64,000 bases of DNA, taken from NCBI GenBank assembly GCA_948099385.1, contig CANUEZ040000165.1:3174501-3238500 (forward strand), written 5' to 3'. Below are positions 44,782-55,056 of the stretch, in pieces (position 1 is the first letter of the stretch; every line of letters begins with the position of its first letter). The DNA comes from Fasciola hepatica (lineage: Eukaryota; Platyhelminthes; Trematoda; Plagiorchiida; Fasciolidae). Both the position numbers and the translations under genes were made by a program. The notes beneath the pieces are model-generated. The model had not been told where the DNA came from and did no database searches. It saw only the letters and a list, made by a program, of their open reading frames with translations.

Positions 44782-46075
44782 CTGACCATCAAAGATCAAG
44801 AAGTTTATATTTGTGTGCAAACAGAACTTCCACTTTTTACTTGTACGCGGCTAGCTTTTGTGGGAGGATAAACCGGCTTCGTGGACACCTCGAATGGCAC
44901 CTACCCGTGAGGGACGATCGGAGGCGAGACCTGCGCACGGGGAAATTCAGCTCTGCTTGCAGCTGTGAACGCCGTGAACCGACTAGAGTCCTAATCACGC
45001 ATCGCCCGATGTGACGGTACTGATCCATGTTTTCAGCTGACCTCCAAGACGACAGCGCCATTGTGAACATGGAATAGGAGGCATTGTTTTGAGATCTCCG
45101 TGTCTGGACGTTGTGGGACATGTTCAAACCACCGTAGTTGTCGGCGCTGAAAGAATACTGATGCCTTTCGATATCCAAGTAGCGTTGCTTTATTACGTCA
45201 TTTGAAAGCATGTCATGCTAAGCCACATTCAGGATACATCGCAGACACCAATGGTTAGACACATCGTCTCCTAGTGTCTCGACACGTGGTCACGTTTCAC
45301 AGCGGTGGGTTAGTGATGAGTAAATAGCGGCCCGGAAGATGTGGACCTTAGTTCGGAGATTGATTTCGTTGCGCGCCCAGAATGCATTGCGAAGTTGGAG
45401 AAACACAACCTTGGCGTTGTCAATGCGCAGTTTGATTTTGTTTTTGACTTGGCCGTTTGGAAGGATCGTGGAGCTCAGATACTTGAATGCTGGAACATGC
45501 TTGAGTTGTTCGCCGTTGACGAATAACGATTGTAAGGACTGTGAAACGAAGGTCGAAAAGATCCCAGCCTTCGATGTATTGATCTCTAGTCTTATGCCTC
45601 TTGCGAAGGATTCTGTGCGATTCAAAATCAGCTTCAAGGTGGTTAGGTTGTCCCCAAGGATGGAGATGTCATCGGATTGAAGGAGAAATCGTTGAATTCT
45701 TCTCCATAGATGCGTATTCTCGCACGCGTATTTGAATAGTTCAACCTCATGAGACTGACAAGCTTCTGGGGCATTCCATCAGCACGTAGTATAGTCCATA
45801 GCGATCCCCTGACGACTGGGTCAAAAGCGGCCCAAAAATCAATAAAACTGTAGACGGCTGCTGAAACTTTTAACCTTCTAACAGTCTGTGGGGGGGGGGG
45901 GGCTGAATATTTGATCCATATACCCCCTACCACGGAGGAAGCCTCTTTGATGGGGGCGTGTGCTCGCGTCGCGCGCCGACGAGAAGCGGTTCAACAAAAG
46001 CATGAAGAACATTTTGGCAGCCACGTCGATCAGACTGATGCCACGGTAGTCTACGCACACAGTCCCATCACCTCT
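44782..46075 (-). mobile_element. RTE-like family D fragment (copy in block 2)
   Basis: It is the same as 26230-27522. The poly-G run at 45892-45902 is one base longer, which splits the frame at a different place. Its 5' side is cut at 46075. Confidence 0.7.
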
Positions 46076-46319
46076 CTTTGTTGAAGAACAACTGAACTAA
46101 GGAGTATATTATAGACCATCTGAGTTTAACCATCTCCCAAACAGTGCGGTCGCGTATAAGACTTGGCTGTCGACTCAACAAACTGTCTTACTTTGCACTG
46201 ATTACTGAAAGCTGCTGGAAAAGAGCTGTATCCAAACGGGCGTGCTCTCATTTAGCGGGTAAGAGAACGACCTCCAGTCTGGCGGTTATTGTGTAGTGGG
46301 TTGTGAGCACACCAAATAA

Positions 46320-46430
46320 GCAGTTCAGTTCAGTTCATTCGACCATTAAACCTGCACTTCTGTGTTCTTTTCGGTTGCTAACTCGCAGCGCCGTTTAGTT
46401 GATGGCAGAATGAACAGAAACGAAGTGAAA
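46320..46430 (-). repeat. RTE-like family B 3'-tail fragment
   Basis: CAGTTCAGTTCAGTTCATTC then CCTGCACTTCTGTGTTC and TCGGTTGC correspond to the inverted end of the B element at 40630-40690. It directly precedes the gypsy remnant. Confidence 0.5.
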
Positions 46431-47197
46431 CAGAGCCGAATTCAATTATCTTCCTTCAGTTTTGACGTCACTTACCGCCCCATCATCAGAATATCGAGGC
46501 CGACATATTGGCTCGCAGCTTCTGCTCCGCGTCTACGTCACTCAAAAAATTACACAACTCACTTTGCCACGCGGGTGTCTGTATGCTTCATTTCGTCGGA
46601 ACAAAAAATCTCCCATACTCAGTCAACGATGAGAAATCCGTCACCCGTGGTTGTACACTGTGCCAAATGGAAACCATAGTTTTGCAAGTCACCTACGGGA
46701 AATCTGATCAAAACCATTTCGCCGTTTGAAAGAGTAAACATCGGTTTTCAGGGACCGCTTCCCTCAGTATCCAAAAATCAGTACCTATTGACTATCACAG
46801 ACGAATACTCCAGGTTCCCGTTTGCTTACGCTTGTTCAGAATTGTCGACCGCCACAATCATCCGTTAACCCTCCAAGTTGTTTCGATTTTCGGCATGTCG
46901 TCTTTAATCCATTTGGACAGGGGTTCTTTCCTGTCTGAAGAAATGAAGAACTTCCTCCATCGTAAAGGTACTTTAACTGACAGAATATCGGCCAACAGTC
47001 CTCAGTCAAACGGAGAAGTCGAGAGACTCAACGGAACCCTCCGGAGAACCACTGTTCTTGCAGCCCAGTCGAGGGGACTACCTTGCACCCTGCACCTAGC
47101 GCGCTCCACTCCATCAGGTTACTGCAATGCACCGCAATAAATGAGACACCATGAGAACGACTATTCAACATCGGCGGTCTCAATACCTACTTGGCTG

Positions 47198-47612
47198 AGC
47201 AGTGGGAGAGACCACGTGGAGGTCAACAGATGACGTAGCAGCGAGGAATGAGGAAATGTACAGCAAACTAAGGAAAAGTAGGTGCCTCACGTCTTCGTGG
47301 TTGGGGCCCAAAAGATCCGTCTACCAGTTGGTTGGAGACACTGGAGGATATGGCTGCGAACTGTGAGCAATGGCGATCGTGTTGTCACTTTCTATCGAAT
47401 CAGAATGACTGATCGATGTGCGTTTGTACAATTAGACTGTGTATTCCGCGTGTTGACCACTAGGGCGTTCTTTCCTTTTCCCACCCATGTAAGTCCAGTC
47501 CCTGTCCATCTTGTATGTTCAAACTTTCTAATTCAGCGTGCAACATGGTGAGAAAGGCAGTGGTCAGTGGGGCTTGCCCTACTGTTTAACGCTGTACGAT
47601 GACAATGATGAT
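47198..47612 (+). mobile_element. RTE-like family A 3' tail inserted in the gypsy remnant
   Basis: It is almost identical to 21990-22397, the last about 400 bp of the A element, and ends in GATGACAATGATGATGAC. GGCTGAG is present directly before and directly after it, a likely 7-bp target duplication. This is a strongly 5'-truncated insertion. Confidence 0.8.
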
Positions 47613-48053
47613 GACGGCTGAGTTGTTCAGGACTGGTCCTGATGCGTCGTCCGGTGAGGTCAACAAAACGCGACACCCTAGTCGACGAAGTTCAACTGAT
47701 TGGATGCAATCCGGAATAGGCCCATGTTCCTTTCCAAGACGGACGAGAAGACACTGCCCCTATACATTATCTGGCCCCCAAAAGCCAAGTTTCAGAATCC
47801 CCGAGGACCGTGGAATTTGCTAAAAATCAATCTCTGACTCTAGATGGTGACCCCCAGTACTCACCTGACACCGTTTGTAATCTTCTTGATGCACGACTGT
47901 GCAGACACCCTCACCTCTCTCACACCAATAACACCAATAACAGCCATATATTAACGAATCAAACACAGCAGCGAGCCTATCCCTACAACCTGAAAAATAG
48001 GGAAGCCTGAAACATCTCGGACACAAAGGTTCTCGAACGAAACAGTTCGCGGG

Positions 48054-48205
48054 GGTGAATGCCACGTTCATTTGCTTTTTATCTACCTTAGTTTTATTGC
48101 TTTTGTCCTACTGAATTTCCGCCTTATTGTTTCCAGATCCCGCGGTTTATTTGTGCGTCGAATAAAGCCTAAATTCTAGGCCTGTCTTCTGTCTGCCTCA
48201 ATCAC
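48054..48205 (+). repeat. Possible partial 3' LTR of the gypsy remnant
   Basis: It starts TGAATGCCACG directly after a GCGGGGG tract and holds AATAAA near 48161. No second LTR is present in the window, so the borders cannot be confirmed. Confidence 0.35.
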
Positions 48206-48206
48206 T

Positions 48207-48790
48207 CGGATTTCGTAATCATATACGCGTCACGTTGTTCCCACAAGACGCGAGCAATGCTTCGAAGACATCGGTTGTCGAACACGGTAAAACGCCGAGC
48301 ATCCTCAACGAGATGTGGTCGGGTCTCGCAACAATAGAGTAGAACACAACAAACCGCGGCAACGTACACCAGTCCCTTAAGAGAGAACGGGATATCGCGG
48401 CGACGCCACACGTCGCAAGTTTGCGAAATTTGTTCTATCTCTCACTATGCGTCAACTGATTTCCTCCTCAACACCACCTTTAGCTGTTATCAAGCTCCCG
48501 AGGTACTTAAAATTGTGGACTAACTTTAGCTGATCATCCTAAAGGGTGAGCGCAGGCACAGGCTCCTGCCAATCTCGTAAAAGCACTTTGTCCTTGGGAG
48601 GTGCAAAGTTCATTTCATATCTGTATACCTCAATTGCTAAATGGACCAAAGCATGTTGCATTACCTGTGCATTATCACTGAGCAAGGCGATATTATCGGC
48701 TTATTCAAAGACTCTACCGAGCAATGTGCATGTGTGGTATGCAGGCAAACTGTCGACTCTCAGGCTAAAGCCCTGATGTGATTGTTGTGA
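48207..48790 (-). mobile_element. RTE-like family F fragment (C-terminal half of ORF)
   Basis: The minus frame 48411-48202 encodes WRRRDIPFSLKGLVYVAAVC and FDNRCLRSIARVLW. Further parts at 48540-48770 read through a broken RT region, with sequence matching 2700-2900 on the plus strand. The copy is truncated and dead. Confidence 0.6.
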
Positions 48791-48799
48791 AGGGTTCAC

Positions 48800-49550
48800 A
48801 AGAACTGATAACGACAAATGCGAGTTTCCGAGCTCTTGCACATCATTCCTACAAATTGTGTGCATTGAGTGTATCATTGCAAGAGAAAGCAAACCCGTCC
48901 AAATCCCAGGCAATGAAGAATCATGCACACCTCGCAACAGGTTCAATGAGCATCAAGTCCCATGCGGAGGTTGTTTCAGCCGTTGCAAGCAGTTCATCTG
49001 CAGTTGCAAACAAATCTCGTCAGAAAAGCCATGGATCCAGACAACATCTCAGTACGTCAGATCAATGTGACCGTCAATACTGCGATTACGGAGGTAACTA
49101 GAATGGTCGGCGGAGACAACGGGGATATGCCTCAACCGAGAGGTGATGGACTCAGAAGTGGCCCTCTCAGAGTACACGCTTTATCGTTGTTGGGAAGTCA
49201 AAAACAAAACAAAAACTTTTTTTCAACCAAGTCATTAAATAGCTCGAGTATGTCAGGCCGGATTGAATAAACAGAAATCCACAATTTATCAGATCACACA
49301 AGGCGTAACTTCTATGGCTAGTCGAGCAGTCATCGGCAGTCCGACGCAAATCAGGTCAACGAGTCAACGATCAATCCGGCAGATGTTTTTATCGACCTAT
49401 TCGGACGAACGGGGTTTGAATGTAACCGGACGCCCGCTCAAAATACGACACTGTAATTCAAGCAAATACACCGTCGTTTTGATGTGCTGAACTGTCATCT
49501 TCTGGTTTGTCACTGCGGGCTGGAGTGATCGGAGTAAGGAGCTGAGATCG
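48800..49550 (+). other. Unrecognised stretch with open frames
   Basis: Frames at 48778-49101 and 49263-49490 are Ser/Gln/Arg-rich and match no domain I know. They could be part of a retroelement's first ORF, but I see no zinc knuckle. No splice pattern or homologue is supported. Confidence 0.25.
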
Positions 49551-49559
49551 AGTACGCAG

Positions 49560-50120
49560 GTTTCCTACTTAGGTAGTGGAAAACAACCCGTGCGTCACAA
49601 CAACCGTGCTCACAAAAGCCACACGGAAAAGGCGCGGTGTTTATCCGAAAAGACGTCACTTCTCTAGAGCGGGATAACCATCTAGACCTGGAAGGCTTCA
49701 GCGAATCTTTTCGGTGACGCATGAAACTAACCGTCAGTGAATCTGAACCCGTCAGTGCCTTAATCGGTCCCCAGAAGTGGATCCTTCATAAGGACCAACT
49801 GGTAATCGACGATGGGCTGGTGAAGGTTACTGTCCAATTTTCGGTGACTTCAATACGCCGAACGTCGATGAGATAAACCAGTGATCACTAGGGCCCAGAT
49901 TCACGTTCAAGTGAGCTCCTTCCAATGGTTCACGAACTGACCCTATACCAACGCGTCAGACTACCCACCGAAACACAAGATCCTCAGACACAGATTTAGT
50001 CGGATCTGTTGAACTGAACATTCAAAGTGGGTTTTGGGGGGTCTATTCTTGCTTCGAATGATCTCTCCTTGGTCAAGGTAGTTGAAGTGGCTGGACTATT
50101 CATTTTTGTGTACAGATCTG
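49560..50120 (+). mobile_element. CR1/Jockey-like endonuclease fragment
   Basis: It reads, with breaks, AVFIRKDVTSLERDNH, KLTVSESEPV, WILHKDQLVIDDGLVKV, then LPTETQDPQTQI and ASNDLSLVKVVEV. This order (surface-strand block, GDFN-like region, TRxxG-TSxLDL-like region, SDH-like block) is that of an APE-type endonuclease, strongly decayed. Confidence 0.5.
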
Positions 50121-50229
50121 GGCTAGGTAGACGATCGATCGCTTTAGTCGTGACTAGGGTCCGGAGTCTGATTACCATTGATCAGTTGAAGGGGGGCACG
50201 ATACACAAGTGATTTTATGATCACTATCG

Positions 50230-50580
50230 ACTAGGCGAACGCCCGGGGCTCTACACCGGGTTGGTTGATATTCCCTTTGGGGGAGTTGGCTAAGTCCTGG
50301 TTCCAAGCCAACCAAAGATGGCGTACGAAGCATACAGCACTACGTTTGCCGGCATCTGTGGAGGAAGGATGTGCTGGGTACCCAGGGTGTTTGGCCTGAT
50401 CCGAAGGGCGCATGAACTGAGTATTCAGTCACCAGCCCCCGAGCTCCGTCTTGTTGCTTTGCGGGTTAAACTGTGGACAGCTAAGCGCTCTCGCTGTGAA
50501 ACCCCTAAGAAAATCACCCGGTTTGGCCTGGACAACTTAGTAATACTGAGCGCGCAAACTGAACCATGGACTACCGACTA
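50230..50580 (+). other. Unassigned sequence with a short open frame
   Basis: An 87-codon frame (50318-50581) shows no recognisable domain. It lies between the CR1-like and Penelope-like remnants. Confidence 0.2.
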
Positions 50581-50719
50581 GGTGACTAAGAATAGAAATA
50601 TGGATTGTGCCTGTTTTCCCGTGACTCAGCCACTTTGTGTGATGCTCTCTGATGCACTGAGACAGGCGCCTGGCCGCGCGGCCTATGTAAGATGCGCACT
50701 TCAAAGAACACGAGACAGG

Positions 50720-51560
50720 AGAATTGAGAAGACAATAGAAAGTCTAGATCATTACATTCGAAGTATGGATGATATTTTTTGTATACTGGATGACGATTGT
50801 TATGTGCCAGATACCCTAGAAGACTTGATGACGAAAACAGAAGCCGGGAATAAAACTAGCTTTCCTGGATGAGTCCAGCATCACACAGTAAAATGGACCC
50901 GTCGAAGGACGGGTCCGTAGGAAGAAGACGTGGAACGGCCAAGGTACAAACTCCTACAGCTTTGTGCCATTACGCTACAGTATGAGCTTGATCCAATGTC
51001 TCGCCTTCAAGGCCCGTAACATATGTTCACAATAATCTGGAAGACGAACTGAATTCATAAAACAAACATTGATATGCAACGGGTTTCCAGAAAAGTTTAT
51101 TCCGAATAACATGGGACCAACTATGCCTGCAGGGCTACCTGCTTGTGTCCCAAAGCAGGGACTACTCCTGAAACTACCAATAAAATGGGATGCGCACACA
51201 GAACGAATAACGAAATCACAGCACTTCCAGCTGCTAGACGGAAACGTGTGTTCTCCACCTCGAAAATGATCCGAATGCAAATGAAAGACTGGCTACTTGA
51301 AGTGACCTTATCCATGAATACCTACTCGTTTAAGTGCGCATGTGGCACGTCTTACATAGGTCGCACGGCCAGGCACCTGTCTCTGTACCAGAGCATCACG
51401 TAAAGTGGCTAAGCCACGGGAAAACAGGCGCAATCAATATTTCTATTCTTAGTCATCTAGTCGACAATGGTCGTAAGATCAACACGAATGACTCATTCAT
51501 TGTGTTTCCCCAACCGAATAGAGGCAGTCCGACTCCGGACACTGGCCACGGCTGAAGCGA
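50720..51560 (+). mobile_element. Penelope-like element remnant (RT end and GIY-YIG endonuclease)
   Basis: It reads in several frames. 50750-50872 has SMDDIFCILDDDCYVPDTLEDL (an RT active site of the type [YS]xDD). At 50990-51270 comes SLIQCLAFKARNICS, then EFIKQTLICNGFPEKFI (the linker typical of these elements). 51310-51470 has NTYSFKCACGTSYIGRTARHLS, then EHHVKWLSHG and SILSHLVDNGRKI. YIGRT is the GIY-YIG nuclease signature. The element has frameshifts and is dead. Penelope-like elements are a separate retroelement class from LTR and LINE elements. Confidence 0.65.
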
Positions 51561-51599
51561 TCACCCTCTGTTCCAGACCGCACCTGGATAAACTGGAAT

Positions 51600-52050
51600 A
51601 ATTTCGCATTAATTGATACTGACATCCAATTTTCGCGCTAAACAGTAAATTCAGGATGATAATCGTTTAACCGTATCAAGTACCCACGATTGTTTCACCT
51701 TCCAAGTAGCACGTTGCCCATAGCTTTTGTGGGCAGGTGTTGGAAAGCGTTGGAACAGCCCACGCCCACTGTGGGTAAATGCGGGTAATGCCTATGTGGG
51801 CCCCATTTAGACGTGTTGCTTGAACTTACAATGTTTAATTCTTATCCAGTGCCTTGTGTAAACGTAGAGATGGAAACAAAAAGCTCCTACCCAGGTGAAT
51901 CAAGTAATTATATGAACATACACGACTGGCTCCAGCGACACAAACTGCCACGCGAGCTGAGCCGAACTAAACATAGTACCACATATCAGGCAGAGTCACC
52001 GATCCACAAAGTGTTAACACTTTATCTGTCAACATTACCGCAGCTTTGAA
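51600..52050. other. Unassigned sequence
   Basis: A 78-codon plus-strand frame (51813-52049) shows no known domain. Nothing else is supported. Confidence 0.25.
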
Positions 52051-52053
52051 AGA

Positions 52054-52071
52054 ATGAATTTATAAATTCAT
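52054..52071. repeat. 18-bp perfect palindrome
   Basis: ATGAATTTATAAATTCAT is its own reverse complement. It directly adjoins (sharing one base) the 38-bp palindrome that follows. Confidence 0.9.
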
Positions 52072-52108
52072 GTCAAGTAGAGAACAGTATACTGTTCTCT
52101 ACTTGACA
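52071..52108. repeat. 38-bp perfect palindrome
   Basis: Two 19-bp arms (52071-52089 and 52090-52108), beginning TGTCAAGTAGAGAACAGTA, are exact reverse complements with no spacer. It could extrude as a cruciform. No transposon end or duplication is evident around it. Confidence 0.95.
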
Positions 52109-52119
52109 TCCGACTTTTT

Positions 52120-53040
52120 CTTCTTCCGAACATCGGGTAGACGGGAAAAACCATAAATCCGAATTACTCAATTGGTTAATACTAAAAAATTGTACGAAGA
52201 GCTGGCATAAAGAGATCTGAATAAACCGATCATTAGACTTTCCCCAACGATCGGAGTAAGTTACACCGCGAACAGTGCACTCCACATGTCCGCATGAAGG
52301 CAAAACGTTTAGAACAGAAAAAACCACAAAATCTGAGATCTACTGGACTTCAGCCTCGAACGCGTGAACCATTTCAAGAACATCACTTGTTGACGTGTCA
52401 CCCAAGGACAGAATCCTACTAACCACCACCACCACGAACAATCGTTTGACGCAAAGGCCTTACTGTTTGAAAACACACTGAACTGAGAAATCACCCACGT
52501 CATAAGTAGACAATTAAACTAGCAACTACCCAGAAGAAACAAAAAACCAATATCCAGAAACGGAAACACAAAACACCGCCGAAGGGGGAAACTCCGTACG
52601 ATCTCAACTACTGTGGCTCATTCAAACGAACCAGTTCAATTCAGTTGTCTTGAAGTTCAGTTTGCACAGGACTTGGTGTGGCTAGAGCCAATCGTGTGTC
52701 CAGATAGTTGTGTTGTCGGCGTGTTTCCGTAGCTCCAAACACTGCGTGATTCTCTTTTTCTGAAAGGCAGAAATTTTGTGCAGTATCAGCCCTGGCAGGG
52801 AAAGGTGGAAATAATGAGTAGTCTTGAAGTCTTGAAGTACTACACGGGTTCGAGGCTTTGAGCCCAATTGTCCCGGTTCTTGAGGAAATCTTTGATCTTC
52901 TGTCGGATTCACCGAGCTGAAACGAGAGTAAAGAGAAGCGGGGGGGCGGGGGTGGCAGCGAAAACAAGATACACATAACCTCATGCAGTGTCACACTGTG
53001 GACAGTGCCTTAAGCTGAGTGGGGGTGCGGCATTCATGAA
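52120..53040. other. Unassigned sequence next to the CR1-like element
   Basis: Overlapping minus-strand frames at 52994-52641 and 52984-52682 show no domain. A short purine/GC-rich run occurs at 52940-52955. Nothing can be named. Confidence 0.25.
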
Positions 53041-53092
53041 TATATATGCGATAAAAGACATCCATTTTGTTAGTTTTTTTTGACAAAGGGAA

Positions 53093-53701
53093 TTATTGGG
53101 AGAGACCCAGGTAGAGGTCTAGCTTTTTCTTGAAGATAGTTTTGTTCTGCGAGAGAACAATATCTTCTGGAAGTGCATTGCACATAGTAATAACCCTATA
53201 GCTAAAAAAGTTAATCCTTAGTGAAGTGCGTGGCCTCGGTTTGAAAACTTTTCTGCTGTGACCACGGAGAGAGGAGGCTGGACAGACGGAGAAGAAGCAA
53301 TCGCTTTGACCTGTTTCAAAAAGGTGGAACATCAAAAACAGATCACCTCTTACGCGTCTTACGTCAAGGGGATAGAGGTTGAGGAGTGAGAGGCGGACGG
53401 GATAAGGTAGATGGGATAGACCCCTTACTGCCTTGGTGGAGGCCCGCTGAACTCTTTCTAGGATCTCACGGTCTCGGACAAGACCAGAGTGCACTATCTG
53501 ACTACCGTACTCCAGCAGAGGTCGGATATACGTGCCGAAAATTATGGGGAAATCATCCTTAAATATGCGCGGGAAGGACCTCCGAATCATGCTTAGGACT
53601 CGTAAGGCAGACTTGCTCGCAAGTTGGTGATGATGAGAGAAGGATAAGTTACAATCTAACCAGAAACCGAGCACCTTGTGTCGGTCAACCCTTGGCAGTG
53701 T
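53093..53701 (-). pseudogene. ORF2 of the CR1/Jockey-like element, C-terminal part
   Basis: It carries the region after the RT (VDRHKVLGFWLDCNLSFSHH, LLEYGSQIVHSGLVRDREIL, ERVQRASTKAVRGL, then the end LPEDIVLSQNKTIFKKKLD). The stop is at 53095-53093. This C-terminal domain is typical of CR1/Jockey-type elements. The ATG at 53716 lies inside the LTR and is not the real start. The frame joins that of 61458-59127 exactly when the insert is removed. Confidence 0.88.
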
Positions 53702-53996
53702 TGTAGCGGTTGCCATCTTCGTTCATACTTTTACCACGTTTATTGTTTAACTGAACGCTGACTGCCATTTGACCGTTGCTCTTGCGCACGCTCTTACGCA
53801 CGCTCCCAAATACACGCTAACCACTATCTCTCCCAATCGCCTTCTCATTCTCACGGGTCGTGGAGAATACTGTTCTGGTTAACATATTTGTGCAGTGCCG
53901 CACATTAGAGTAACGTGCAGGTGGCCCACGCAGTACGAATGACCGAAGCACGCGTTTACTAAGGAAACCGCGAAGTAAGGTCTAATCAACCTTACA
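53702..53996 (+). repeat. 5' LTR of the CsRn1-like element
   Basis: TGTAGCGGTTGCC...CTTACA, 295 bp. It should hold the promoter and start site; I see no clear TATA box. It is identical to the 3' LTR except for one base (…AACCTTACA against …AACCCTACA). Confidence 0.93.
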
Positions 53997-53998
53997 AT

Positions 53999-54016
53999 TG
54001 GTGAGCCCGACGTGAT
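53999..54016 (+). promoter_or_regulatory. tRNA-Trp primer-binding site
   Basis: TGGTGAGCCCGACGTGAT lies 2 bp after the 5' LTR. It is complementary to the 3' end of eukaryotic tRNA-Trp, with one mismatch that I can see (AGCCC for ACCCC). Use of tRNA-Trp is a hallmark of the CsRn1 lineage. Confidence 0.75.
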
Positions 54017-54255
54017 CCTCAGGTCACGTGAGTTTCCTTGTTTTCTACCGTTCAAGGTCCCGTCTGCGTACGTTTTTGTGTTTTATCGTTTACCTATCTG
54101 TTGATTATTTTTGGTCGGTTTACCAAATAATTTTTTTGTCCATACATATTTTTGGTGTCTAGTTCGTCGTGATTTTTTTTCTTTTCTCGCGACGTTTATA
54201 GTGCCCCATTGATCGTTGGTTTCTTTTCCCGTCTGTGTTCTATAAAGCAATCGCT

Positions 54256-55056
54256 ATGTCCACTGAACGGAAACCCTGCTCAGACCCCACCGTTGGGGCG
54301 ATCACGCTGCACATACCGGCATTCACACCTGCTGATCCAGAACTCTGGTTCGCGCTGGTCGAGTTAGAAATCGAAAACTGCCGTATAACCAGCGACGCAA
54401 GCCGTTTCAGGTGGGTAGCAGGCCGCCTCCCGCCAGAGGTCACAATGCAAGTAAGGGACGTAATAATCTCTTCCCGAAGCTATGAGGCTTTAAAGGAGGC
54501 TGTCATTGCCCGCACGACCCCAAAGCAAGACCAACGTATGCAACAACTTCAAAACGTTGAGCTTCGAAGTAGGAAGCCCTCCGAACTGCTGCGTGAGATG
54601 CAGCGCTCGAGAGGACCGACAATAAGCGAGGACCCGCTATTAAGGGAACTTTGGCTGCAGCGTTTGCCGCATAACATTCCAGTTTTACTAAGTGCCACGC
54701 GCAAGTGCTCGCTGGAGGAAACCGCCGCGATAGCTGATGACGTTATGTCACGATACAACCCCGCTGTAGCTGGAGTAACCAGGCCCTCCGTCGCAACGGT
54801 GCCTGCCTTGCCAACATCTAATGACCTCGCGTCAGTTTTGTCTAGAATTGATGCGAGCCTGCAACGCCTAGCAGTTAGAAGTGAGTCACAGGAGCGGCAC
54901 CGCGCACGCTCACCTGGGCTCCATAGTCCGTCATTGCGACGACGTTTCGTCGGTTCTTCAAATGGAGGGTATTGTAAATACCACAGTCGCTTCGGTGAGG
55001 GAGCCAAACGATGCGAACCAGGGTGTACGTTTCCCGGTGCTCATCGGGAAAACTAA
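54256..55056 (+). CDS. gag: Gag of the CsRn1-like element
   Basis: The frame opens at 54235, but the ATG at 54256 ([20 protein letters not shown]) is the likelier start. The capsid-type region ([34 protein letters not shown]) is followed near the end by a zinc motif C-X2-H-X9-C-X3-C ([19 protein letters not shown]). The order C-H-C-C differs from the usual C-C-H-C knuckle and is described for CsRn1-type Gag. It would coat the element RNA in virus-like particles. The frame is intact. The stop at 55056 lies 46 bases inside the pol frame. Confidence 0.85.
   Translation: MSTERKPCSDPTVGAITLHIPAFTPADPELWFALVELEIENCRITSDASRFRWVAGRLPPEVTMQVRDVIISSRSYEALKEAVIARTTPKQDQRMQQLQNVELRSRKPSELLREMQRSRGPTISEDPLLRELWLQRLPHNIPVLLSATRKCSLEETAAIADDVMSRYNPAVAGVTRPSVATVPALPTSNDLASVLSRIDASLQRLAVRSESQERHRARSPGLHSPSLRRRFVGSSNGGYCKYHSRFGEGAKRCEPGCTFPGAHREN

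Larger units (their letters stand above)
40949..46075 (+). repeat. 5.1-kb composite block, copy 2 (direct repeat)
   Basis: It matches 22397-27522. Here the left side continues into the full B 3' end (40627-40948), which copy 1 lacks. The right side breaks off inside RTE-D at 46075 and continues into unrelated DNA. Copy 2 lies upstream of the first known ATP6V1A exon, while copy 1 lies in intron 7. Confidence 0.9.
46428..48205 (+). mobile_element. Ty3/gypsy LTR retrotransposon remnant (RNase H end, integrase, 3' LTR)
   Basis: It shows in several frames: LSSFSFDVTYRP with NIEADILARS (end of RNase H); LHNSLCHAGVCMLHF then CTLCQ (zinc-binding domain); GFQGPLPSVSKNQYLLTITDEYSRFPFAY; and HLDRGSFLSEEMKNFLHRKG and SPQSNGEVERLNGTL (integrase core with Asp and Glu kept, first Asp changed to Gly). 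A tail region continues at 47612-48010. A purine/G run (GCGGGGG) precedes TGAATGCC at 48054, and AATAAA occurs at about 48161, so 48054-48205 may be part of a 3' LTR. It is an old copy with several frame breaks. Confidence 0.65.

Noticed and set aside
48778..49490. Possible host exon or retroelement ORF1
   Set aside because: No domain, zinc finger or splice-consistent pattern could be recognised, so it is listed only as unassigned.
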